From Betaproteobacteria bacterium UBA6910 (GTDB lineage Bacteria; Pseudomonadota; Gammaproteobacteria; Burkholderiales; UBA6910): a DNA stretch of 19,311 nucleotides. The position numbers were made by a program, and so were the translations under genes. The notes under the pieces are model-generated. The model made no database searches and was not told the DNA's origin. It worked only from the letters and a program-made list of their open reading frames with translations. Position 1 is the stretch's first letter; every line of letters begins with the position of its first letter. The stretch covers positions 1-19,311 of the forward strand of contig DKBC01000216.1 in NCBI GenBank assembly GCA_002451065.1, read 5' to 3'. This document shows positions 8,128 to 14,509 of this stretch, piece after piece.

Positions 8128-8231
8128 ATTCAGATGGACTTTCGCCTGATTTCCCCTGGCCCAGCCACTCGACGAGGCCGCGTTTTACCTGCGGCAAGGA
8201 GTCGAGCACGCGGCTCCGAGACAGGTTATTT

Positions 8232-8843
8232 TCAAATCGCCGTTTTAGCTACAGTAGAAGTCCGTGGGAACCCTGTCAAGGGGATTTCTGATCTCCAGCT
8301 GAAAAGCGACGGTGGGAGAGCTGAGCAGCACATGCCAGGGCAGCAATTGGGAAGGCCGGCGAATCCTTCGCGCGCTTTCGGTCGCGACGTCTCCCGGATT
8401 CGTCCGGCATGTTGATAGAAATTCCAAACGATATACTGTTTTTCGACCACGATGCTCTTATCCCGGTTGCGGAAGAGATGGCCGGATCTCCCATGGCGAA
8501 GGTCGAAGCGCACCGCGTGTCCCGTCATGAGTCGGCGCATGAGCAGGGAGAGCGGTTGATCGCCACGGCGAACGAGAAGGTGGATGTGATTGGAGAGCAG
8601 GAACCAGGCGAAGAGCCGAGTCCTTGTCTGCCCCAGCAGCTCGCTCAGTCGCCCCAGAAAGCCTTCCCGATCGCGATCATCGCGGAAGATCTCCCTCGGT
8701 CGATCCCGCGCCAGGACATGGTAGACGAGGCCTAGGATATCGAGACGTGGCTGTCGCGGCCCAGGCAGAGTGTGCGTTCTGCCGGTTGCGAAAGTAATCT
8801 CAAACTGCGGAGCTACCTGCGCTACCGCGTCCCAACCTTCCAC
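8232..8843 (-). pseudogene. REP-associated tyrosine transposase (Y1, IS200-like), decayed
   Basis: The family domain spans about residues 31-138: PRQPRLDILGLVYHV, IFRDDRDREGFLGRL, FLLSNHIHLLV with the metal-binding HIH at 86-88, then LMRRL and HGRSGHLF with KSIVVE. After about base 8430 the expected helix ending in IHLNPLRAG, with the catalytic tyrosine region, is replaced by unrelated sequence, so the enzyme is probably dead. Family proteins normally start right at MPRxPRLD; here the equivalent residue is Pro-Gly-Pro and the only upstream ATG adds 30 unrelated residues. RAYTs in intact form act on REP hairpins and are domesticated single-copy genes. No flanking REPs were identified here. Confidence 0.75.
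8251..8279 (-). promoter_or_regulatory. Candidate sigma70 promoter reading toward the hyu/ABC operon
   Basis: On the minus strand TTGACA (8279-8274), a perfect -35, is followed by a 17-base spacer and TACTGT (8256-8251) as the -10, then AGCTAAAACGG. It lies about 300 bases before the first operon gene and inside the broken tail of the transposase. It could have come with a mobile element: I have a loose memory of GCTAAAACGGCGATTTGAAA at IS21-type ends, which I cannot verify. Confidence 0.5.
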
Positions 8844-9065
8844 TTCGGACCCGCGACCCCATCCGAGGGAGGGGGGACCGCCTGGCCACGAAAGGCTTGC
8901 GTGTCTTCCTCATCCCCCGGGAAAAACATACATCGTTCGAAATCACCCGTTCGGCTCTCTGCCGCGGACGGAAGGTCGCGCCCGAAGACACCGAGGCCAC
9001 TTGGAGGATGGCGGTGCCGACGGCGGGACCGGGATCGCGCCCCGTTCAGCGGATCACTTCAAACT
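8844..9065. other. Non-coding stretch, nothing identified
   Basis: This part of the gap between the transposase remnant and the binding-protein ghost has several short open frames on both strands, but none has a recognisable motif or a good ribosome binding site. I see no RNA gene, repeat or terminator in it. Confidence 0.4.
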
Positions 9066-9101
9066 GCCGTCTTGACTTCCGACGGCGCCCCCGCGTAGCC
9101 T
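9066..9101 (+). promoter_or_regulatory. Candidate promoter with an inverted repeat over the -35
   Basis: TTGACT at 9072-9077, a 17-base spacer and GTAGCCT at 9095-9101 fit a promoter. GCCGTC (9066-9071) and GACGGC (9081-9086) form a 6-bp inverted repeat around the -35, a possible operator. GAGGAGGG at about 9116-9123 could be a ribosome binding site, but no ATG or GTG follows at a usable distance. The promoter therefore now leads into a gene remnant. Confidence 0.35.
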
Positions 9102-9150
9102 CGCCTTGCTCCACCGAGGAGGGCCGGACGCACGCAGGAAACGGCCGGGG

Positions 9151-9516
9151 GATCCATTCGCAGTCCTGTAGATGCGATCGGATTTTAGAAACGCCATATA
9201 TCAATACGTCGCAGAATCGAGCTGTTGCTTCGGAGAGGGACACATTCATATGTCTACACGAGCGTGGGATCGCATTCATGAGGAAACGAAGGCGCTTCTA
9301 AACGATATATCCAGAGCGATTGAGAGCATGGCGTTCCAAAGGGACAAGGAACAGATGTAAAGGGCTTTGGATGTATAGGTCCAAGAGGACGGGGTCAAGA
9401 TCATTTCACTATCGGCAGAAGTTCAGGAGAAGGTCGCCAAAGTATTTCTGGCCGATTTTCCTGATTTCTTGGCGCAGAAGTCCCCGAGCACAGAACCCAG
9501 ACGAGAGACTTACTGA
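9151..9516 (+). pseudogene. C-terminal ghost of a TRAP-type (DctP-like) solute-binding protein
   Basis: One reading frame, interrupted by stops at 9169 (TAG), 9358 (TAA) and 9376 (TAG), keeps a family-like order: DPFAVL, then FRNAIYQYVAES, GHIHMSTRAWDRIHEETKALL, and after the two stops EDGVKIISLSAEVQEKVAKV and FLAQKSP before the final TGA. This follows the usual C-terminal pattern of DctP receptors (YV-x-E, a W in a 'mst-x-x-W' segment, G-V-x-I-I-x-L-S). All stops lie in the same frame, so it decayed by point mutation rather than frameshift. The N-terminal two thirds are missing although a promoter-like sequence remains upstream. The family call is from pattern only. Confidence 0.45.
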
Positions 9517-9680
9517 AGAATTACATATGTAATCCAACTGGAAGACCGCGAGAGATCGTAGGCGCGCAACCCGGGCGCCGGAACCTCTCTGGGTGCGTAT
9601 CCCTTCGATCCAGGTTCGGTCAGGCGTCGAAAGCCGTTGCCTTTGGCTCGATTCAAAGGGCCGACGAAGGTGGATTGTGA

Positions 9681-10760
9681 ATGAAGGACTGTCGAGCTGC
9701 TGTCATCACCGCTCACGATCAGCCCCTTGAAATACGCCGGATACCGATCCCTCAGCTGGACCCCGGGTCGCTTCTCGTAAAGATTGCGGCTTCGACGCTG
9801 TGCGGCACGGACGTGCATCGGTGGCACGGACCGCTGGAAGGACACGACAGTTTGCCTATCATCACCGGGCACGAGCCGTGCGGCTATGTCGAAGAGATTG
9901 CGGGCGAGCGGACCGATATTCTGGGGAATCCCGTAAAGCGGGGCGATCGCATCGTGTGGAGCTACGTCGCTTGCGGCTCCTGCTACTACTGCTCCGTGGC
10001 CCTTCAGCCCTGCATCTGTCGGGGGCGCGCCTCGTGGGGGCACAACCGCAGCGATCGGCCGCCGTACCTTTTGGGAAGCTGTGCCGAGTATATGTACGTT
10101 CCACCCCCGTGTCTCATCATCAAAGTCCCGGACAGCGTCTCATCGGCGTCCGCCGCGGCCTCGGCCTGCGCCTATCGGACCGTCATGCATGGCTTCGACC
10201 GCCTCGGCGCCATCAAGAGCCACGAGACGGTGGTCATCCAGGGAAGCGGACCGATCGGTACTTTCGCCGCCGCGGTCGCCCGAGATCACGGGGCCAAGAA
10301 GGTCTTGGTGATTGGTGCTCCGGCGGCGCGCCTGGAGGTGTCCAAGAAGATGGGCGCCGACGCGGTGGTGAACATAGACGTAACCGACGAAAAGGAGCGG
10401 CATCAGTGGGTCCGCGATCACACGGACGGACGCGGCGCCGATATCGTGATTCAGGCCGCAACCAATATGGCGGTACCCGAGGGGCTCACACTGCTGCGCG
10501 ACGGCGGACGCTACCTGAACATCGGGGTGGGCGGCAAAGCCAACATCGCCGTCGACCGGCTGCCGCAAGAAATGCTCCTCCTTACCGTTCGATCCGGGGA
10601 GCCGCGCCATTGGCTGCAGGCCATCGACTTCCTCGCGTCGCGAAATGACACGTTCCCGTTCGAGGAGATGATCAGCAAGAGCTACACGTTGGACGAGATC
10701 AATGACGCCATGCAGGCGATGGCGAGCTATCGGGTCGTAAAGGCGGCGATCAATTTCTAG
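9681..10760 (+). CDS. Zinc-dependent medium-chain alcohol dehydrogenase
   Basis: This is a 359-residue NAD(P)-dependent oxidoreductase of the MDR/ADH family, oxidising an alcohol or polyol to the carbonyl. The catalytic zinc ligands are C41 in LCGTDVHRWHG and H64-E65 in GHEPCG, with C163 (SACAYRTVMHG) possible as the third ligand. The structural-zinc lobe has C98, C101 and C104, with C111 or C113 as the fourth; the fourth spacing is not standard. The cofactor-binding loop is GSGPIG (188-193) with the beta strand VLVIGA after it. The start follows a modest GAAGG. It stands alone between a gene ghost and a non-coding stretch. The substrate is unknown; the family includes threonine, butanediol and hydroxycamphor dehydrogenases. 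Confidence 0.9.
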   Translation: MKDCRAAVITAHDQPLEIRRIPIPQLDPGSLLVKIAASTLCGTDVHRWHGPLEGHDSLPIITGHEPCGYVEEIAGERTDILGNPVKRGDRIVWSYVACGSCYYCSVALQPCICRGRASWGHNRSDRPPYLLGSCAEYMYVPPPCLIIKVPDSVSSASAAASACAYRTVMHGFDRLGAIKSHETVVIQGSGPIGTFAAAVARDHGAKKVLVIGAPAARLEVSKKMGADAVVNIDVTDEKERHQWVRDHTDGRGADIVIQAATNMAVPEGLTLLRDGGRYLNIGVGGKANIAVDRLPQEMLLLTVRSGEPRHWLQAIDFLASRNDTFPFEEMISKSYTLDEINDAMQAMASYRVVKAAINF

Positions 10761-10870
10761 CAAGGATACGCCCCAGACCATGGAGGCGTGGGGAAGGCCG
10801 GCGACCTTCCTCCCGCTCCCGAGCCGCCCAGGCTGTGTCCGCGTGAAACCCGAAGTCTGCCAAAATTGGT

Positions 10871-10916
10871 CATTGCCAAAACCCAAATCCGGCTTTCGCA
10901 ACGGTCCGAGAATGAG
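10871..10916. repeat. Dispersed repeat, copy 1
   Basis: This 46-base segment matches 13958-14003 in the same orientation at 33 of 46 positions by hand count, including an unbroken CTTTCGCAA and a shared CATTG start. Both copies lie just outside genes: this one is downstream of the alcohol dehydrogenase. In the + frame it reads AKTQIRLSQRSENEVSQ. It may be a mobile or structural intergenic element. The rest of 10761-11203 holds no gene I can support. Confidence 0.5.
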
Positions 10917-11203
10917 GTCTCCCAAATAGCCCGGTATACGCAAATGCTGCCAGATGGCTGCCTTTCGTGCCAGACCTCAACGTTTCTGCAAAGCGCGGTG
11001 ACGCCCCAAGTCTCATGAAACGGCCCCTTTGTTTGGATTGTCTCTGGCGAGGTTGTTTTTTATCGGTCGGCCGTTCCCGCCCTTCATGAACAGCACTGCG
11101 CCGTCGCTCCGACGCCCGCACCTATGCCGGCATGACTCTCTCGAGCACTGCGCGAGCCCTTGCGAGGCCAACGCATAGAGAGTTGATGATAGAAAGGGCC
11201 TCC

Positions 11204-11229
11204 GGACCATCCGTCGCGGCGGATGGTCC
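11204..11229. repeat. Strong hairpin, perfect 10-bp stem
   Basis: GGACCATCCG (11204-11213) and CGGATGGTCC (11220-11229) pair perfectly over a 6-base loop. No run of T follows on the plus strand; on the minus strand CCCTTTCTATC follows, a weak tail. It lies 185 bases before the DUF169 gene and could be a leader structure, a weak terminator or the remains of a mobile element. Confidence 0.5.
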
Positions 11230-11309
11230 CCAGGGCTTCGAACCGCAAGCCCGCAGCCGCTGAGCGCATGTGGTGGTCGGCCTTGCTGGCTGAGCTCGGC
11301 GAGGAGAAT

Positions 11310-11328
11310 GCGCAGTGTGACACTGCGC
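11310..11328. promoter_or_regulatory. Near-perfect palindrome, possible operator upstream of the DUF169 gene
   Basis: GCGCAGTGT at 11310-11318 and ACACTGCGC at 11320-11328 are perfect inverted arms around a single G. The size and symmetry suit a dimeric repressor or activator about 90 bases before the DUF169 start. No regulator gene is next to it, so the role is inference. Confidence 0.35.
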
Positions 11329-11414
11329 GGGCTGGGAGGTTCGCCAGCGGTCGGCGGGCATAGCGGGCGTGACCCAGGGGTCCCCAAGCGAACAAGAGGC
11401 TGAGGAGAGATACC

Positions 11415-12224
11415 ATGAGTAAGATCGCGGAAGTACTTCGTCTCAAGCACAATCCCGTTGCGCTGCTTTGGGCTGATGAGAAGCCCGAGGGGGCGGTGCA
11501 ATTCAAGGAGAAGGCCTGGGGCTGCGTCATGACGCTCTTCGGTGCAGCGGCACAGGGAAGGGCCGCTGCGTGCGACCGGAGCACCTTCGGATGCTTCGGC
11601 GGAGGGGTGGGGCTGGGCTTCGGTGACCAGTACCCGAACTCTCCCGGTGGGCTGGACTGTTTCTGCCGGTTTCTTTCCGTGGGGAACGAGACGTGGGAGC
11701 AGGGGAAGGCCGTAGCAGAGCAGGTGAAACCCTTCATGCGGGAGGAGGCGTACGAGGAGTTCCTTCACGGAGAGCGATACTTGAAGAGCCCGGAAATCGT
11801 CCGGAAGTTCGTCGAGCGGCTCCCCGTGATGGAGGTGCCGACACGCTACGTGGTCTTCAAACCCCTCTCCGCGGTTGACTCGGAGAAGGAGTCCCCCCAG
11901 GTGGTGGTGTTTCTGACGAATCCCAACCAACTCTCGGCGCTCATCATTCTCGCAAACTACGACCGCGATTCGAGCGAGAACGTGGTCGTGCCGTTCGCAG
12001 CTGGCTGCCAGTCCATCGGCATCCTTCCTTACCGGGAGGCCAAGTCGGAGAAGCCGCGGGCTGTCCAGGGCCTCGTGGACCTTTCCGCCCGCCTTCAGCT
12101 CAAGGCACGGTTCGGCGACAGCTACTTCAGCTTTGCCGTTCCCTACCCGAGATTTCAGGAAATGGAGGCAAACGTCGAGGGGAGTTTTCTTGAACGTCCC
12201 ACCTGGCGCTCTCTCATGGGTTGA
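11415..12224 (+). CDS. DUF169 family protein
   Basis: This is a 269-residue soluble protein of the uncharacterised DUF169 family, which is common in anaerobes, archaea and soil bacteria and has no settled function. Family-like features are the opening KIAEVLRLKHNPVALLWADEKP, a cysteine-rich first third (C37 in AWGCVM, C53 in AACDRS, C60 in FGCFGGG, C82 and C84 in LDCFCRF), and AAGCQSIGILPY in the C-terminal half. The spaced cysteines suggest metal or cluster binding, but that is inference. GAGGAGA six bases before the ATG is a good ribosome binding site. It is a single-gene unit behind a long leader with a hairpin and a palindrome, converging on the aldolase-family gene with a shared terminator between them. 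No signal peptide or membrane segment is seen. Confidence 0.85.
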   Translation: MSKIAEVLRLKHNPVALLWADEKPEGAVQFKEKAWGCVMTLFGAAAQGRAAACDRSTFGCFGGGVGLGFGDQYPNSPGGLDCFCRFLSVGNETWEQGKAVAEQVKPFMREEAYEEFLHGERYLKSPEIVRKFVERLPVMEVPTRYVVFKPLSAVDSEKESPQVVVFLTNPNQLSALIILANYDRDSSENVVVPFAAGCQSIGILPYREAKSEKPRAVQGLVDLSARLQLKARFGDSYFSFAVPYPRFQEMEANVEGSFLERPTWRSLMG

Positions 12225-12367
12225 GGGATCGGAAACGCCGGGCACGGTCCGGACGGAACGCCCCCGGAACCGCTGCGGAGCGCTCTTGGTTGGCCTTCCG
12301 TTTGGTGCGAAACCTTACCTATTCGGGGCGCTCTCAGGCATCTTCTGCTGTAAGTTTGTGAATCGGG

Positions 12368-12407
12368 GTATCACATTCGCAACGATTAGGGCATCACCTT
12401 CAAAACG
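12368..12407. repeat. Short direct repeat, period 23
   Basis: Two 17-base units, starting GTATCACATTC at 12368 and GCATCACCTTC at 12391, agree at 13 of 17 positions. They sit just before the 30-bp palindrome. Repeated end sequences of this kind occur in some insertion sequences (IS21-type), so this may be an IS end scar. The preceding 12225-12367 contains no supported gene. Confidence 0.35.
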
Positions 12408-12415
12408 CCCCAAAT

Positions 12416-12445
12416 ACGAAAGGCCGCCAATTGGCGGCCTTTCGT
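12416..12445. terminator. Bidirectional terminator, 30-bp perfect palindrome
   Basis: The 15-base arm 12416-12430 (starting ACGAAAGGCCGCC) is perfectly inverted in 12431-12445 (ending CCTTTCGT). In either direction it gives AAAGGCCGCC, loop, GGCGGCCTTT, a classic intrinsic-terminator form with a short T run. It lies between convergent genes: 57 bases after the minus-strand aldolase-family gene and 190 bases after the DUF169 gene. It most likely serves the former directly. Confidence 0.7.
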
Positions 12446-12501
12446 GCTAGAACGCAACGGCGTCGGAACAGCGCCTATAGGTATGCCGCGCGGGCCTATA
12501 A

Positions 12502-13269
12502 CTATTCCATATCCGGCATGTTAGCCTTAACCCTCGCGACCCAGTAACCCCACGAACGCGCGGTAGGCATGGGGCCAAAAAGCGCCATTTGCATCGCGAC
12601 CCTTGCCACCTCGGGTGAGATATATTTTGGCTCTTTGCCAACCAGCAGAGCTTGCCACTGAACGGTCGCATTATCCCTCAGATAAATCGCAGAGGCTACG
12701 AGTTGAGGGAGATGATCTGCCACAATGTTACAGCCATGTCCCCGAAGCAATTGTACTCTGTGCTCGCCCAGATGTTTGGCGATTCTTTCCCCTTCGCTCT
12801 TTTTTCTGATGAGCATACCGTCGTCCGGTTCGTAATCATCGTACACCGGGACGCCCTGGTAAATAAAACTCCCGAGATGCATGACAGGTTTTATTGGAAT
12901 GTCGGTGACGGAGAAAGGAATGACAGCAGCGGGATGGCCGTGAAAGACGGCGTTCATCTCGGATCGTGCATTGAGAAGCGCACCGTGGATTATGCGCTCT
13001 CCGTAGGGTAGCATTGCTGTTTCTGTAAGTACATTTCCGTCAAAGTCTATTTCTAGAATATCCTCCTCTGTGACTTCGTATGGTGAAATCGATCGCGCCT
13101 GGAGGAAAGTTTTGCGATTTTCTGGATTTCTTACGCTAACATGTCCGAAAGTGTCTAGGACTCCCTCATTGGCCAAGATCCTGTTCGCCATAACTAATTG
13201 CTGAATGGCCTCCTCTGTGGTCTCAGGAATTATTTTGATCGTCTCAGCGGTTTCTATCTTCTTTTTCAT
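12502..13269 (-). CDS. Class II aldolase/adducin family protein
   Basis: This 255-residue protein is of the zinc-dependent class II aldolase fold, whose members cleave or decarboxylate sugar phosphates and hydroxy acids. FGHVSVRNP (41-49) is the family's opening motif. The metal-site histidines are H110 and H112 in FHGHPAAV and H178 in LLRGHGCN, and E91 in PYGERIIHGALL matches the catalytic glutamate. All expected residues are present, so it should be active. AGAAGGA lies just before ATG 13269. The N-terminal 20 residues (KKKIETAETIKIIPETTEE) extend beyond the fold. Base composition is visibly richer in A and T than its neighbours, which suggests separate acquisition. The substrate is unknown; decarboxylases for aromatic hydroxy acids and fuculose aldolases share this fold. 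Confidence 0.9.
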   Translation of the reverse strand: MKKKIETAETIKIIPETTEEAIQQLVMANRILANEGVLDTFGHVSVRNPENRKTFLQARSISPYEVTEEDILEIDFDGNVLTETAMLPYGERIIHGALLNARSEMNAVFHGHPAAVIPFSVTDIPIKPVMHLGSFIYQGVPVYDDYEPDDGMLIRKKSEGERIAKHLGEHRVQLLRGHGCNIVADHLPQLVASAIYLRDNATVQWQALLVGKEPKYISPEVARVAMQMALFGPMPTARSWGYWVARVKANMPDME

Positions 13270-13415
13270 GGTTTCCTTCTCTCTGAGTGGTCTCTATGCA
13301 TCAATAACCGTTAGGGAGTCGCTTTCGAGCGAGTGAATCGCTTTCCAAAGAGTGAAGAGACACCCTTCGAAGATCCGCTGCGTCGGAGCAGCTGTCCGTA
13401 GATCCTGAGCTTTAC

Positions 13416-13444
13416 GCTTAACATGAGGCGGAGAAAAGGGTCAA
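13416..13444 (-). promoter_or_regulatory. Candidate promoter for the aldolase-family gene
   Basis: On the minus strand TTGACC (13444-13439), a 17-base spacer and TTAAGC (13421-13416) give a fair sigma70-like pair about 150 bases before the ATG. The leader also has the direct repeat TCGCTTTC twice (near 13319 and 13337). The -10 match is weak. Confidence 0.3.
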
Positions 13445-13464
13445 GACAAATTGCTTTTTGCTAA

Positions 13465-13707
13465 TTGCCGAGCGCGGCGTTTGAGCTCCGACGAAGTTGC
13501 AGCGCAGACAGAGAGTGGCTGACCTTTCGGGAACTGAAAATGAGGGTTTGGAAGGCTAACAGGATTGAGGTCATTGCTTGCGAGATGACGGTTGCCGGGC
13601 GTCTGTGTTTGGCAGTCGATGTTCTTAGTCTTGGATGTCACGCCATCCGGACTGGCAGAGCCATCGCCTACCACGCGCAATTCGACAAAGGTCAGGTATA
13701 TTGCTGA
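13465..13707 (+). pseudogene. Possible hotdog-fold (MaoC/thioesterase-like) remnant
   Basis: The frame is open from a TTG at 13465 (after an in-frame TAA) to a stop at 13705-13707. An ATG start is at 13539. The segment RIEVIACEMTVAGRLCLAVD then a strand ending TGRAIAYHAQF resembles the C-terminal strands of MaoC-like dehydratases or thioesterases (R-I-x-V, G-R-x-x-L-A-V, G-x-A). It is far too short for a full domain. No ribosome binding site is clear. The family idea is weak and it could be chance. Confidence 0.25.
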
Positions 13708-13957
13708 CAAGAATGGATGCCGATACCTCTTCGACGAAGCAAACAGGGAAGACCCGGGGCGGGAGAGGACGCCCCTCGGCGACCCGGACGGAGACCGGCG
13801 GGACGCAGCTGAGCCCTTATCGCGAGGCCGGCGGCGCACGCGTGTCTCGGGCTCTTGGGACACGCCGGAGAACCCATCGCGGAACCGGTCCCTTCAGGCA
13901 GGCCTCGAGCATGCAGCAATTGTGCACTTGTGAGCTCGGAGGCAGACCACTTGGGGC

Positions 13958-14003
13958 CATTGTGAAGACCCGAATCGGACTTTCGCAAGGGGCCGGAGGA
14001 GAG
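13958..14003. repeat. Dispersed repeat, copy 2
   Basis: This segment matches 10871-10916 in the same orientation at 33 of 46 positions, with the core CTTTCGCAA. It abuts the 3' end of the nuclease pseudogene (stop at 14006). The region between 13708 and 13957 shows no gene I can support. Confidence 0.5.
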
Positions 14004-14005
14004 CT

Positions 14006-14396
14006 TCACGTCCCCGCTTCCCTCTTCTTCCTCCACTCCCACGGCGACACCCGCACCGCCTCGGCCCACAGCCTCGGGCGCGCCGCTCGCGTCTCCGCCT
14101 CCAACCGCTCCAAGTCCCGATCGTAGGGAGCGCGCTGCCGGTACCACTGCGCGAGCCCTGCGCGAACAGTCTCCCCGTTGAGGCTGCGGCCGCCCGTGAG
14201 GATCACTTCGCCCAGCGTGCGGCCGTATCGGTCTCGCTTTCACGGTCATCATCGTCTTATACGGGACCGCCGGGGTGAACTCCTTCGCCCTCCTACTGAA
14301 GGGCGGGCTCCCCTCAGGGCAATCAATCCCGTCCAGCCGGACTTTGACGCGGCCACCGGACAGCACCGCGATGGTGGCGCCGTCCGAGACCCCCAC
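14006..14396 (-). pseudogene. Thermonuclease-like (SNase) gene, frameshifted
   Basis: On the minus strand the first frame gives GVSDGATIAVL then VKVRLDGIDCPE and RRAKEFTPAV, the core of staphylococcal-nuclease-like proteins. At about 14231 the frame shifts by one: the continuation RYGRTLGEVILTGGRSLNGE then VRAGLAQWYRQ, LERLEAETRAARPRLWAE and SPWEWRKK is the family's second half in the other frame. R, D and E of the VRLDGIDCPE block are kept, but the usual DGDT is DGAT, losing the Asp equivalent to calcium ligand D21. No signal peptide precedes it: upstream codons stay open (GLTGRVVGVSDG) to a TGA without an ATG. Both a frameshift and an active-site loss point to a dead gene. Confidence 0.8.
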
Positions 14397-14443
14397 GACC
14401 CGACCCGTGAGACCAGGTTGCCTCCGTCTCGAGCCCTGATCAA

Positions 14444-14473
14444 TAGACTGGCAGCGACCGATAAGAGTAAGGT
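14444..14473 (+). promoter_or_regulatory. Candidate promoter for the J-domain gene
   Basis: TAGACT (14444-14449), a 17-base spacer and GTAAGGT (14467-14473) lie about 40 bases before the ATG. The -10 form GTAnnnT resembles that at 9095-9101. The -35 is imperfect. Confidence 0.3.
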
Positions 14474-14509
14474 GTTGTCGCGTCCGATGCGATCACAGCT
14501 GGAGGGAGC

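Noticed and set aside
7955..8209. 84-codon minus-strand frame just upstream of the first permease
   Set aside because: It reads plausibly in places (SEFHEWTEFMNHQ) but has no ribosome site and no family pattern, and it contains the repeated ATTCATGAA boxes; left as non-coding leader.
10769..10789. ACGCC...GGCGT hairpin after the alcohol dehydrogenase as a terminator
   Set aside because: Only a 5-bp stem, an 11-base loop and no T run.
11134..11180. CTCTCT...AGAGAG inverted arms
   Set aside because: Six bases per arm with a long spacer; expected by chance.
11013..12245. 410-codon minus-strand frame opposite the DUF169 gene
   Set aside because: The plus-strand DUF169 frame has family motifs and a good ribosome site; this one has neither.
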